From Myxococcales bacterium (GTDB taxonomy: Bacteria > Myxococcota_A > Polyangia > Haliangiales > Haliangiaceae): a stretch of DNA of 64,000 nt. The position numbers and the translations under genes were made by a program. The stretch covers positions 182,968 to 246,967 of the forward strand of contig JAQBQE010000067.1 of the NCBI GenBank assembly GCA_028287135.1, written 5' to 3'. How positions within the stretch are numbered: the first letter of the stretch is position 1; each line of letters opens with the position of its first letter. Below, in pieces: positions 14,592 through 25,084 of the stretch. The notes beneath the pieces were generated by a model, which ran no database searches, was not told the DNA's origin, and saw only the letters and a program-made list of their open reading frames with translations.

Positions 14592-16964
14592 ATGCACCCG
14601 ATCGCCGACTCACGAGCGCGCCCGCGCCACGCGGCCGGGGTGGCGAGGAGCTCGGGTGCACCGACGACCGCAGTGATCCTCGCAGCGGGTAACGGCTCGC
14701 GGATGGGCGGGGAGGTGCCAAAGCCGCTGATGCGTGTGCTCGGTATGCGCCTGATCGAACGCACGATCCTCGCGCTCGCGAACGCTGGCGTGACCCGGTT
14801 CGTCGTAGTGGTTGGATCGCGCGCCGACGAGATCGAGCACGAGCTGCGAACCCTTCCGAGGCTTCGCCCTCTGGTGATCGAGCTCGTGCCGTGCGCGACC
14901 TGGGAGCACGGCAACGGTCACAGCCTCGCGTGCGGGGCGGCCGCAGCGGCAGCGCCGTTCTATCTCGCGATGGCAGACCACGTGTTCGACCCCGCGATCA
15001 TCCGGCGGCTGGGCGACGCGGCGGTCGCGCACCCCGAGGACGTTCACCTCGCCACCGATGGTCGTGTGGCGGACGTGTTCGATCTCGACGATGCAACGAA
15101 GGTCTCCGGCATCGACGACAAGATCGTCGCGATCGGCAAGAACCTGGAGACCTATGACCGCGTCGACGTCGGTCTGTTCGCGTGCCCCAGCTCGATCGCG
15201 GGTACCGCCGCGGCGGTGGTCGCCTCCGGTGGTTCCTCCGTCAGCGACGTGATGCGGGAGATGATCAGTCGCGGCGCCATGCGCTCCGTGTCGGTCGAAG
15301 GGCTCGTGTGGCAGGACGTCGACACCCCCGGGATGCTCGCCGAGGCAGAGCGGCGCTTGCTCGCATCGGGGCGCAAGACCACCGACGGTCCTGTCTCGCG
15401 CTGGCTCAACCGGCCCGTGTCGCTCGCCCTGACGCGCCATCTCGCGCGTGCCCATGTCACGCCCAACCAGATCACCACGGTGGTGTTCGTGCTGGGCATC
15501 GTGACAGCCGTCCTGATCGCGCGTGGCTCGCGGCAGGAGCTTCTGATCGCCGCGCTGCTCGTCCACGTCGCCTCGGTGCTCGACGGCTGTGACGGCGAGC
15601 TGGCACGGGTGGCCGTGCGATCGAGCCGGTTCGGCGCCTGGTACGACACGATCACCGACAACCTGCGTTACGCGGCGATGGTTACCTGTTCCGGCGTCGC
15701 CCTCTATCATCGCGACGATTCGATCGGCTACGGGCTCGGCGGCGCAGCCTTCCTCGCCTGCGCGATCTACGTGGTGGTGACGATGGCGCTCTACCTGCGC
15801 AAGACCGGCGCGCCCGGGACGCACCTCGTCGTCGTGCACGAGGTCGATGCGGATGCCGCGCGCACGAACGTCTCGCTGCCGCTGCGGTTGCTCTACGCCG
15901 CCCGACCGCTCGCAAAGCAGGACGTGCTCGCAGCGATCGCCGTCGTGCTGCTCGTTGCTGGCTGGCTGGAGCTCATGGTGATCTTCGGGTTGATCGCGGT
16001 GGCGTCGATGATCATCACGGTCGACCGCGCGATCGGCGATCCGCGAGGCGCGGGGCCACGCTTCATGATGGGGGTGGCGGGCTCGGCGTTGTTCGTGTGG
16101 CTGCTCGCCAGGGCTCCCCTGGGCGCGATCGGTGACGCGATCGGGCGCGTCGGCTGGCCGATCCTGCTCGTCGTACCGATCGTCCTCGGGTGGATGCTCG
16201 CGAACAGCTGCAGTCTCCACATCCTGCTGGGCGGGCGCGTTCGCCTCCTGACGCTGCTGCACAACCGGATCATCGGAGACGGCTACAATGCGATCGTGCC
16301 GGCGGCGGGCGTCGGGGGTGAGCCGTTGCGGATCGCGCTGCTCGAGCGGTACGTGCCCGCTGGCGACGCCGCGGTCGCCGTGATCACCGACCGCGTGCTC
16401 CAGCTCGCCGCGGGACTGGTGGTCTCGACGGGCGCGCTCGTCGTCGCGATGGGGGCGCTGGAGCTGCCGGAGGAGCTCTCGGTGATCATCCCGATCTACA
16501 GCGTGGTCGCGGTCGTGGGGACGGCCAGCCTGCTGCTGCTCGTCCAGGGGGACCTCTCGGTGCGCATCGTGGGACGGCTCGCTCGCTGGCTCGGCGGCTC
16601 CGTCGAACCTGCGCACATTCCGCCGCGCACGATCCTGATCGCGCTCGGCTGGAACATCCTCGGCCGGGTGCTCGCCGCACTCGAGGTCGTGCTCTACGTG
16701 CGGCTGCTCGGCGTCGAGCTGTCGGTGCTCGAGGTGGTGTTCATCACCGGCATGCTCCACGCGGTGGGCGCTGCGCTGTTCGTGGTGCCGCAGGGCATCG
16801 GGGTGGCCGAGGCGGCGTCGGTCTATGCGTTCCAGGCGCTCGGGTACGCTCCCACGGTCGGGCTCGCGTTCGGCCTGATCCGGCGCGCGCGGATCATCGC
16901 CTTCTCGGCGGCGGCCATCGGCCTCCACCTGCTCACGCGCCGGGTTCGAACTCCACGACCCTGA
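14592..16964 (+). CDS. three-module membrane enzyme: IPCT-like nucleotidyltransferase + CDP-alcohol phosphotransferase + flippase-like domain
   Basis: This 790-residue protein has three parts. Residues about 25-250 are a nucleotidyltransferase with 'VILAAGNGSRMGG' and 'PKPLMRV', plus 'AMADHVFDPAI' and 'DKIVAIGKNLETYDRVDVGLF', a pattern like inositol-1-phosphate cytidylyltransferases. Residues about 270-470 are a CDP-alcohol phosphotransferase with the full DGxxAR(x8)GxxxDxxxD motif from D331 ('DGELARV' ... 'GAWYDTITD'). Residues about 490-785 are eight or so hydrophobic helices resembling the flippase-like part of lysylphosphatidylglycerol synthases (UPF0104), with 'PAAGVGGEPLRIALLERY'. The first two modules copy the layout of IPCT-DIPPS enzymes, which make and use CDP-inositol. 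The third suggests the product is lipid-linked and flipped. ATG 14592 has no strong ribosome-binding site. Its 3' end overlaps the convergent gene by 32 bp. Confidence 0.85.
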   Translation: MHPIADSRARPRHAAGVARSSGAPTTAVILAAGNGSRMGGEVPKPLMRVLGMRLIERTILALANAGVTRFVVVVGSRADEIEHELRTLPRLRPLVIELVPCATWEHGNGHSLACGAAAAAAPFYLAMADHVFDPAIIRRLGDAAVAHPEDVHLATDGRVADVFDLDDATKVSGIDDKIVAIGKNLETYDRVDVGLFACPSSIAGTAAAVVASGGSSVSDVMREMISRGAMRSVSVEGLVWQDVDTPGMLAEAERRLLASGRKTTDGPVSRWLNRPVSLALTRHLARAHVTPNQITTVVFVLGIVTAVLIARGSRQELLIAALLVHVASVLDGCDGELARVAVRSSRFGAWYDTITDNLRYAAMVTCSGVALYHRDDSIGYGLGGAAFLACAIYVVVTMALYLRKTGAPGTHLVVVHEVDADAARTNVSLPLRLLYAARPLAKQDVLAAIAVVLLVAGWLELMVIFGLIAVASMIITVDRAIGDPRGAGPRFMMGVAGSALFVWLLARAPLGAIGDAIGRVGWPILLVVPIVLGWMLANSCSLHILLGGRVRLLTLLHNRIIGDGYNAIVPAAGVGGEPLRIALLERYVPAGDAAVAVITDRVLQLAAGLVVSTGALVVAMGALELPEELSVIIPIYSVVAVVGTASLLLLVQGDLSVRIVGRLARWLGGSVEPAHIPPRTILIALGWNILGRVLAALEVVLYVRLLGVELSVLEVVFITGMLHAVGAALFVVPQGIGVAEAASVYAFQALGYAPTVGLAFGLIRRARIIAFSAAAIGLHLLTRRVRTPRP

Positions 16965-18060
16965 CGCTCGCGCCCGGTCCGCTGTTGGTGTACTCGATGC
17001 CGTAGACGATCAGGCGGCCCCGGGCATCGATGTAGCTGCCACCACCTGCATCGAGGTTGCAGCCACTCGCGCACTGCAGGCGGCGCTTCGCGACCTTCGT
17101 GAGCGTGACCTCCCGGCCACCTCCGATCTCGAACAGGTCGATCCATTGCGAGCGCCGCAGGATCCCATCCTCGTGGAGGCCAAGCAGGAACAGCCGGCCG
17201 TCGGTGCCTGCGATCAAGTTCAGATTCTGGTAGTCGCCGTAGTCATCCTCGCCGATCGCCGTCGTCAGCTCGTCGACGTGCCACGTGTCCCACAGCTTCC
17301 ACTCGGTCGCGTGGACCGAGGTCGTCGTCGAGCGATAGAAGTCGAGGATCCGCGCGTCGCGGCGGCCGATCGCGAGCAGGAAATGGCCGTCGGCGAGGCG
17401 CGCCATGCTGGCGGTCCCCGCTTCTCCGCTCGTGCCATCAGCGACCGTGTGCTGGATCGCGCCCACCGAGACCGGGTGAGAGGGTGTCTGCAGATCCACG
17501 AGCTCGACCTGCGAGCCACGTACGTCGCGCTCGAGCGGCACCGCGAGCAGCTTGCCGAGGAGCTGCGTCCCGCCCGCGTGGGTGTAGCTGGTCGCCGATG
17601 CCATCGCGGCGATCACCTGATCGCTGGCCGGTGGTGCTTCGCCGTCCCGGTTGGCACCGAGCGCGCCGCCGTCGGTCGAGCGACTTCCGAGCTCGATGAC
17701 CGCGAGGTCCGCGTCAGCGGGGCGGGGCGTCGAGCGTGTCGCGAGCAAGACGTTGGAGGACGAACCGGCCATGCGCTGGATGCTCTGCCAGTGGTTCCAG
17801 CGTGACGGCGCGGGCATCGCACGGAGGTGGAAGCCGAGCGTGCCGCCGTGGTCCCGGAGCGTCCGGACCTGCTCCGCCACGTCGGCCACCGCGGGGTTGC
17901 AGTCGGCGCTGTCGTACGCGCAGGTGACATCGGGGCGGAGACACTCGGACCCGACGCACGGATCCGTGCGCTCCGCGATCCGCGGCACACGACACCCGAG
18001 CGCACTGACGACGCACGCGAGACCGATCGCGGCCACCCGGCCGCGCTTGAGAACACCCAT
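16933..18060 (-). CDS. hypothetical lipoprotein, possibly beta-propeller-like
   Basis: I do not recognise the family of this 375-residue protein. It has a lipoprotein signal (ACVVSALGC), then a Cys-rich short segment ('DPCVGSECLRPDVTCAYDSADC'-type spacing). A long beta-rich body follows, with repeated 'DLAVIELGSRS', 'SQVELVDLQTP', 'SMARLADGHFLLAIG' and 'LIAGTDGRLFLLGL' strands that suggest a WD/NHL-like propeller. Its C-terminus overlaps the 3' end of the convergent fusion gene by 32 bp. A TAGAGT hexamer lies 10 nt before the ATG on the minus strand. Likely outer-membrane or periplasmic; function unknown. Confidence 0.72.
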   Translation of the reverse strand: MGVLKRGRVAAIGLACVVSALGCRVPRIAERTDPCVGSECLRPDVTCAYDSADCNPAVADVAEQVRTLRDHGGTLGFHLRAMPAPSRWNHWQSIQRMAGSSSNVLLATRSTPRPADADLAVIELGSRSTDGGALGANRDGEAPPASDQVIAAMASATSYTHAGGTQLLGKLLAVPLERDVRGSQVELVDLQTPSHPVSVGAIQHTVADGTSGEAGTASMARLADGHFLLAIGRRDARILDFYRSTTTSVHATEWKLWDTWHVDELTTAIGEDDYGDYQNLNLIAGTDGRLFLLGLHEDGILRRSQWIDLFEIGGGREVTLTKVAKRRLQCASGCNLDAGGGSYIDARGRLIVYGIEYTNSGPGASVRVVEFEPGA

Positions 18061-18155
18061 CGAGCCGCCGACTCTAACAGCCCGGTGGCGGTGACGCCCG
18101 TGCTCGCTCGCTGCGAGGAGCTCTGATCCGTCGCGCGCGGTTTGTCGCAGCGTAG

Positions 18156-18161
18156 TAGCCT
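18156..18161 (+). promoter_or_regulatory. -10-like hexamer TAGCCT, 6 nt before start codon
   Basis: TAGCCT ends 6 nt before ATG 18168 and no ribosome-binding site lies between, as expected for a leaderless transcript. No -35 match is visible. Confidence 0.4.
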
Positions 18162-18167
18162 CACCGG

Positions 18168-19367
18168 ATGTCTGCCGATGCCCTGCGCACATACACCGTC
18201 GACCTCGTCGAGCGCGCGCGGGCCGGCAAGCTCGATCCGGTGATCGGTCGCGATGCCGAGATCCGTCGCACGCTGCAGATCCTCGGCCGGCGCACGAAGA
18301 ACAACCCCGTGCTCGTCGGGCTACCGGGCGTCGGCAAGACCGCGATCGTCGAGGGCCTCGCATTGCGGATCGCGATGGGTGACGTGCCCGAGAGCATGCG
18401 CGCGCGACGGATCCTGGCGCTCGATCTCGGCCAGCTGCTCGCGGGTACCCGGTTCCGCGGCGACTTCGAGGAACGGCTGAAGGGCGTGGTCGCCGGGGTG
18501 CTCGCGACGCCTGCCGTCATCCTGTTCATCGACGAGCTGCACACGATCATCGGTTCGGGAAGTCGCGAAGGTGCGCTCGATGCGGGTGACCTGCTGAAGC
18601 CCGTCCTCGCGCGGCGCGAGTTCACGTGCATCGGCGCGACCACGACGTCGGAGTACGAGCAGTACCTCGCGAAGGACAAGGCGCTCGCGCGGCGGTTCCA
18701 GCCCGTGCGCGTCAACGAGCCGACGATCGAGGACGCGGTCGTGATCCTGCGCGGCATCAAGGATCGTTACGAGGCGCATCACCGGATCCGGATCTCGGAT
18801 GCCGCCGTCGTCGCCGCGGTCGAGATCTCGGTGCGCCACATCAAGGACCGCTACCTCCCCGACAAGGCGATCGATCTGATCGACGAGGCCGCGAGCCAGC
18901 TCAAGCTCGAGGCGGAGAGCGTCCCCTCCGATGTCGCCGCTGCCGAGCAGTCGCTGGTCCGTCTCGAGATCGAGTACCGCGCGCTGCAGACCGAGGAGGG
19001 CTCCGCGGCAAAGCACCGGCGCGACTGGCTCGCGATCGAGCTCGCCGGGGTCGGTGACAAGACTCACGCCCTTCGCGCGCGCTGGGATGCGCAGAAGCAG
19101 ATGGTCGCGGGCATTCGCGACCTGATTCACACCGAGGAGCAGCTGCGCGCCGAGGAGGAGCACGCGCGCCGCACCGGTCAGCTCGACCGAGCCGCCGAGA
19201 TCGCGTACCGCGCTCTGCCCGAGGTCAGCCGCCGCGTCGAGGAGCTCGAGGCTCAGCTGGTGGCGACGCAGACGCCCGGGCTGATGCTGCGCGACACGGT
19301 CACCGCGCGCGACGTCGCCGAGATCGCGGCGAGCTGGACCGGCGTTCCGCTCGGCGACATCATCTAG
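18168..19367 (+). CDS. ClpB-like AAA+ protein reduced to NBD1 and middle domain
   Basis: This 399-residue protein aligns by eye with full ClpB from the start of the first AAA+ domain ('[20 protein letters not shown]') to the end of the middle domain ('[10 protein letters not shown]'), where NBD2 would begin. It has Walker A GLPGVGKT (51-58), the pore loop region '[11 protein letters not shown]', Walker B VILFIDE (117-123), sensor-1 '[13 protein letters not shown]' and arginine finger 'ALARRFQPV'. The coiled-coil middle domain is at about 270-380. The N-terminal substrate domain and all of NBD2 are missing, and the frame closes cleanly at TAG with no NBD2 remnant downstream, so this looks like a settled short form rather than a fresh frameshift. 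It may act on, or mix with, a full ClpB encoded elsewhere (inference). Confidence 0.88.
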   Translation: MSADALRTYTVDLVERARAGKLDPVIGRDAEIRRTLQILGRRTKNNPVLVGLPGVGKTAIVEGLALRIAMGDVPESMRARRILALDLGQLLAGTRFRGDFEERLKGVVAGVLATPAVILFIDELHTIIGSGSREGALDAGDLLKPVLARREFTCIGATTTSEYEQYLAKDKALARRFQPVRVNEPTIEDAVVILRGIKDRYEAHHRIRISDAAVVAAVEISVRHIKDRYLPDKAIDLIDEAASQLKLEAESVPSDVAAAEQSLVRLEIEYRALQTEEGSAAKHRRDWLAIELAGVGDKTHALRARWDAQKQMVAGIRDLIHTEEQLRAEEEHARRTGQLDRAAEIAYRALPEVSRRVEELEAQLVATQTPGLMLRDTVTARDVAEIAASWTGVPLGDII

Positions 19368-19390
19368 CTCGTACTCGTACTCGTACGAAG

Positions 19391-19786
19391 TTACGTCAGC
19401 AGGAGCGGCGTGCCGGTGTCGTAGCGCACGACCGCGAACGTGCCGTGGTACGCGATGAACAGCGAATCCTCGAGGACGTACAGGCCCATCGCCTTCTCCG
19501 TCGCGACCGAGTACGCATCGTGATCGACGAGGAACACGCCGCGCACCGCATTCCAGGGCTCGAGCACGCCGAGCGAGTACGGCCGCGCCCGCGTCGTATC
19601 GATCATCTGGATCAGCTCGTGCCAGCTCGCCTTGGGCTGCTTTGGCAAGTAGTGCGCGGTCGCGCGCTCGCGCTTGTCGGCCTTGACGAACCGCTCGATG
19701 AACGGCCGCACGGCCGTCTCGAGGCCGACGTCGGTCGCCAGGGTCGGGCTCGGATCGAATCGCTGCTGCTTGGTGATCATGGTCAT
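19391..19786 (-). CDS. small hypothetical protein coupled to the metallopeptidase gene
   Basis: I do not recognise the family of this 131-residue protein. It has no signal peptide. It starts 'MTMITKQQRFDPSPT' and ends with an aromatic, beta-rich segment ('LYVLEDSLFIAYHGTFAVVRYD'). ATG 19786 overlaps the stop of the DUF4344 metallopeptidase gene as ATGA, so the two are translationally coupled. Downstream, a short (CTCGTA)n run at about 19368-19386 separates it from the convergent ClpB-like gene. Confidence 0.65.
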   Translation of the reverse strand: MTMITKQQRFDPSPTLATDVGLETAVRPFIERFVKADKRERATAHYLPKQPKASWHELIQMIDTTRARPYSLGVLEPWNAVRGVFLVDHDAYSVATEKAMGLYVLEDSLFIAYHGTFAVVRYDTGTPLLLT

Positions 19787-21180
19787 GTCCCGCACGTGTC
19801 CGCCGTGGCCAACGTCCGTGACTCGAGGATGCACGCTCGCGCGCTGTCGGACCAGTCGTCCTTCGCGCAGGTCGACAGGATCTGTTCGATCGCGGCCGGG
19901 AGCTCGGCCTCGAGGCTCGCGCGGAGCTGCTCGATCTCCTCGGCGGACATCGCCTTCGCGCGGTTCTGCGCCTCGGCGCCGATCAGCTCCGCCGCCTTCT
20001 CGGCGACTTGCTCGCACGTGATGCCCGCGGCGCGGGCTGGCGCGGCTGGCTCCGGAGTCGACGGCGTCGACGGTGCTCCTCCCCACGGATCCTCGGTCGA
20101 CGCCTGTGGCGCCTCCGCGACCGGAACGCTCGGCTGATAGTCGATGTTCTCGGCCGCGCCGTTCGTCATGTGCGGCTGGAGCAGCTTCTCCCACGCCTTG
20201 TTGATCTTCGCGTATTCCTCGGGGCACCGCGCGGCGCGATCCTTGGGCAGGTTTCCGGCCGCGACGAACGACTGGTACTTCGCCGGATCGGAGCCGTAGA
20301 TCAGGCAGAGGATGTTGTAGAAGCGCTGGCCGTCGAACGCGTGCTCGTCCCAGAATGGAGTCTCGTTGCCGCCGGCCTGCGACTGCAGCTGGAACCAGTA
20401 CGCCCCGGACAGCGCCATCGCGACACCGTCATCGCCACCGGCGATCAGGATCAGGGTCGCGAGCTGATCGACCGAGTCTTCTTCGCGGCCGACCGCGGGC
20501 AGATCGAGCAGATGGATCAGGCCGTGTCCCGCTTCGTGGAAGAAGCTGAACATGACCGCGCCCATCACCGCGTTGCCGAGGTCGGTCTCGTTCTTCGCCG
20601 AGTCCTTGAACACGGAGAGGAAATAGTCGAGGAGCTCGTAGCAGACGATGATCCGTCTGGTGTTCGGATCGTAGAAGGCGTTGACCGTGCCGCAGTCCAC
20701 GGTCTGGATATCGACGCTGTCGGGGACGCGAACCGTCTTGTTGAGCCCCTCGGCGACGGTCTCGAACACGCGGTTCTCCGTGAAGATCGTGCGGTAGCTC
20801 TCGTGCGACGCGTTCGACGACGGGTTGTACGTGACCTTGAAGCCGTGGGTCTCGACCCGCGCGAAGCCCTTGATCGCGACCTTGTCGGGCGTCGGCTGCG
20901 CGATGTTCTTGATCGTGGCCGCCTGTGCCGCGTCGTCCTGCGGTGCAAGCGCCGACGCCGGAATGACGGGCTGGGCGTCGAGCTTCGCGAGCTCGTCACC
21001 GGTCTTCGCGCCGAGCTTGGTGTCCGCCTGGGCGGGCGGGCCATTCCACGGATCGACCGCCGCGGCGCTACCGGCGCTCTCCACGCTGCCGCTGCCGGCC
21101 GTCGCCGCCGCCGCGGGCTCCTTCTTCTTGCACCCCACACACAGCAGGACCGCGATCACCCACCACGTTCGGATCGTCAT
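19783..21180 (-). CDS. DUF4344-type metallopeptidase lipoprotein
   Basis: This 465-residue protein has a lipoprotein signal (IAVLLCVGC) followed by Lys residues and a long Ala/Gly/Ser-rich spacer to about residue 100. The catalytic domain has the zincin motif HEAGH (H215, E216, H219) in 'FFHEAGHGLIHLLDLP', followed by 'REEDSVDQLATL', the pattern I associate with DUF4344 metallopeptidases. A long Cys pair region ('VDCGTVNAFYDPNTRRIIVCYELL') precedes it. The C-terminal third is Pro/Ala-rich and then helical. It is likely anchored in the envelope. A TATTCT hexamer lies 7 nt before the ATG. Confidence 0.82.
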   Translation of the reverse strand: MTIRTWWVIAVLLCVGCKKKEPAAAATAGSGSVESAGSAAAVDPWNGPPAQADTKLGAKTGDELAKLDAQPVIPASALAPQDDAAQAATIKNIAQPTPDKVAIKGFARVETHGFKVTYNPSSNASHESYRTIFTENRVFETVAEGLNKTVRVPDSVDIQTVDCGTVNAFYDPNTRRIIVCYELLDYFLSVFKDSAKNETDLGNAVMGAVMFSFFHEAGHGLIHLLDLPAVGREEDSVDQLATLILIAGGDDGVAMALSGAYWFQLQSQAGGNETPFWDEHAFDGQRFYNILCLIYGSDPAKYQSFVAAGNLPKDRAARCPEEYAKINKAWEKLLQPHMTNGAAENIDYQPSVPVAEAPQASTEDPWGGAPSTPSTPEPAAPARAAGITCEQVAEKAAELIGAEAQNRAKAMSAEEIEQLRASLEAELPAAIEQILSTCAKDDWSDSARACILESRTLATADTCGT

Positions 21181-21187
21181 TCGACCG

Positions 21188-21193
21188 AGAATA
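21188..21193 (-). promoter_or_regulatory. -10-like hexamer TATTCT, 7 nt before start codon
   Basis: On the minus strand TATTCT ends 7 nt before ATG 21180, close to the TATAAT consensus, with no ribosome-binding site between. It fits the leaderless pattern seen at other genes here. Confidence 0.4.
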
Positions 21194-21220
21194 ACCCGGA
21201 TCGATCGCCCGCGAGGTTCG

Positions 21221-22521
<1,301 letters not shown>

Positions 22522-22525
<4 letters not shown>

Positions 22526-23835
22526 GACTCGTCCTCGGTGTCGTCATTCTCGGGCTCGGCGATCACGATCGTGCGGCGATCCTTGACCAGGTACTGGCGC
22601 ACGACGCGCGCAACATCGTCAGCGGTGACCTGCGCGAGCCGTTCGGCGAGCGTGTTCACCTTGCGGAAGTCACCGAGCGCGATCTCGTAGTGACCGAGCG
22701 CCTCGGCCTTGCCATCGACGTCGACGAGCGAGGTCCAGAAGTCGGTCTCCGCGATCGCCTTGGCCTTCTCGACCTCGGCCTTCGACGGAGGCGTCTCGGC
22801 CATCAGCGCTAGCTCCTCGTCGATCACGCCGAGGATCTCGTCGGCGGTGTGACCGCGCGCCGCGGTGACAGCGAGCCGCAGCAGCGACGGATCGCGGAAC
22901 GGCGTCAGCTGGGCATCGACGGACGAGGCAGCCTCGGTCGCGATCACGAGCCGCCGGTACAGCCGGGCCGACGGACATCCGGCGAGCAACGTGGCCACGA
23001 TCTCGAGCACGGCCCAGTCGGCCTCGTCCTGACCGGGGGCCTTGTAGCCGACGAGCAGCCGGTCGGTCGCGATCGGCTTGGGGGCGCGGACGATGCGCTC
23101 GCGGGTCTGCGCCGGCTCGTGGACCTGCGACGGCTCGGGCAGCTGCGCGGGGGGAATCGACCCATAATGGCTCGCGATCAGATCGAGCAGGGCGGGCTCC
23201 TCGAAGTCACCGACGCAGATGATCGTCGCGTTGTTCGGTGCGTACCAGGTCCGGTAGAACGCGCGGATGTCGGGCAGCGACAGCGCGCGGATGTCTTCCA
23301 TCCAGCCGATCGTCGGCCAGCGATACGGATGGAGCGTGAACGCGAGCGCCATCAGCTGCTCGTCGAGCCAGCCGTCGACATCATCCTCGACGCGCTCGCG
23401 CCGCTCGTTGGTGACGACATCGCGCTCGGACTCGACCGGCCCGCTCTCGAGCACGAGGTGCTGCATGCGCTCGGCCTCGAGGCGGATGCCGAGCGCCAGA
23501 TCCCGCGCCGGCAGGCTGAGCCGGTAATACGTCCAGTCGACCCAGGTCGCGGCGTTCGATTCGCCGCCGGTCCGCTCGACCAGCCGATCGAACTCGCCCG
23601 GAGGCAGGCTCTCGGTCTGGCCGAACATCAGGTGCTCGAACAGGTGCGCCATCCCGGTCGCGCCCGGTTTCTCGTGGCGCGAGCCGACCCGGAACCAGGT
23701 CTGCAGCGCGACGATCGGCGCACGGCGATCGATCGCGGAGATCAACACGAGCCCGTTCGAGAGGCGGTGGCGGCGCGCCGTGGTCCCGCGGCCTGCTGGT
23801 GCTTCGGCCTCGAGGGTCCACGACAACAACGACAT
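22522..23835 (-). CDS. active M16-family zinc peptidase
   Basis: This 437-residue protein has the inverted zinc motif HLFEH (H64, E67, H68) in 'GMAHLFEHLMFGQT' and the distal glutamate region 'SERDVVTNERRERVEDD', so it should be catalytic. The second lobe has 'DRLLVGYKAPGQDEADW'. No clear signal peptide is seen, so a cytosolic or periplasmic site cannot be decided. It forms a two-gene operon with the following non-catalytic M16 gene. TATCAA lies 6 nt before the ATG, with TTTTCA 16 nt further up, a possible promoter. Confidence 0.9.
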
Positions 23836-23941
23836 TGATCGTTGATACCACGCATCCGCCGCGTGAAAACCGCCGCTTGCAAGCCGCGACGTCGACGAGA
23901 TTTGCGCAGCTCCGCGCGCTTGATTCTCGGTCGAAACTCGG

Positions 23942-25084
23942 TCAGCCGAAACTCGGCTCGATCGTCAGTCCCGCGAGCCGGGAGATCTCCCGCAACGCGG
24001 GTTCTGCACGGAACAGCTCTCCGGGTGCGCGCATCCCGGTGACGCCCGACGTGCGTGCGACGATCTGCTGTGCCGTCCACGCCGTGATCGCCGCGGTCGT
24101 TCGGTAGAGATCGGTGCCACGCACGACGATCTGGGCGGCGGAGAATCCTCGGCGCACCTGCGCGACCACGGCGAACCGCGTGCGCGAGTAGTCCGCATCC
24201 GGTGCCGCATAGGGAGCGAGGACCTTCGCCGCACCCGGCATCAGCGGCAGCGCGCGCGCGAGCAAGCGCATCGCGACCTGCGCGCCGGCGCTGCGGGTCG
24301 TCGACACGAAGGTGCCGACGAAGCTCGCCGCGATGTGCCGCGGGATCGTGACGACGTCCCCGCCTGCGTACCCGAGTGCGTCGCGTTCGCCGCCGAGGGC
24401 TCTCCCCGCATTGATGCGCCGATGCTCGCCGGCACGACCGGCCTCCCAGCGATCGCGGCGCCACACCAGCGGCTTGCCGAACGCGGCGCCGAACAGGGAG
24501 CGCTGGCTGCCGACCGAGAGCGTCAGGTCATCGAACACGTAGCTGATCGTGATCTCGTCGAGCGGCCGATCCTCGGCGAGGCGCTGCACCGGCTCGGTGC
24601 GGACGACGGGGCCCTCGTCGGCCACGCCACATAGATGTGCAGCCGCCCAGGCGGTCGCCAGATCGCCGAGCGTGCAATCGATACCAGCACCCGGCAGCGC
24701 GACGAGCCCTGCGCGCCGCGCCGTCGATTCGTACCGTTCGTGCAGCACGTGGATCGCGGCCTGCTCGCCACCGACGTCGACGTAATGCGCGCCGGCGATC
24801 AGCGCCGCCTCGAGCACGGGCTCCGCGCACTCGCGCAGCGGGCCGGCCGCATTGATGACCACACGCGCACCTGCGAAGGCACGAGCGAGCGAGGCCGGAT
24901 CGCGGGCGTCCGCGAGGTGCACGTGGGCGACCGGGATCCGCGTAGCGAGCTCGTCGAGCGCGGCCTGCCGCCGGCCTGCGATCTCGAACGGCACGCCGGC
25001 CGCAGCGAGCGCCTCGCACACGCGTCCTCCGACGAGACCGGTGGCCCCGAACACGACGATGTCGGCAGCGTCAGGGGAGTGCAT
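23942..25084 (-). CDS. saccharopine dehydrogenase-like / trans-acting enoyl-reductase-like oxidoreductase
   Basis: This 380-residue protein opens with an NAD(P)-binding Rossmann motif ('DIVVFGATGLVGGRVCEAL') and contains 'VINAAGPLRECAEPVLEAALIAG' and 'HYVDVGGE', the hallmarks of the saccharopine-dehydrogenase-like superfamily that includes mycobacterial trans-acting enoyl reductases. The C-terminal half is less conserved. In this superfamily lysine-pathway, polyketide and lipid roles all occur; nothing here decides. Its 5' end overlaps the 3' end of the FadL-like gene by 14 bp, so the two are probably cotranscribed, which leans slightly towards lipid chemistry. Confidence 0.75.
   Translation of the reverse strand: MHSPDAADIVVFGATGLVGGRVCEALAAAGVPFEIAGRRQAALDELATRIPVAHVHLADARDPASLARAFAGARVVINAAGPLRECAEPVLEAALIAGAHYVDVGGEQAAIHVLHERYESTARRAGLVALPGAGIDCTLGDLATAWAAAHLCGVADEGPVVRTEPVQRLAEDRPLDEITISYVFDDLTLSVGSQRSLFGAAFGKPLVWRRDRWEAGRAGEHRRINAGRALGGERDALGYAGGDVVTIPRHIAASFVGTFVSTTRSAGAQVAMRLLARALPLMPGAAKVLAPYAAPDADYSRTRFAVVAQVRRGFSAAQIVVRGTDLYRTTAAITAWTAQQIVARTSGVTGMRAPGELFRAEPALREISRLAGLTIEPSFG

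Noticed and set aside
16940..16960. tRNA T-arm-like GGTTCGAACTCC
   Set aside because: It lies inside the coding ends of two convergent genes and no acceptor or anticodon arm can be folded around it.
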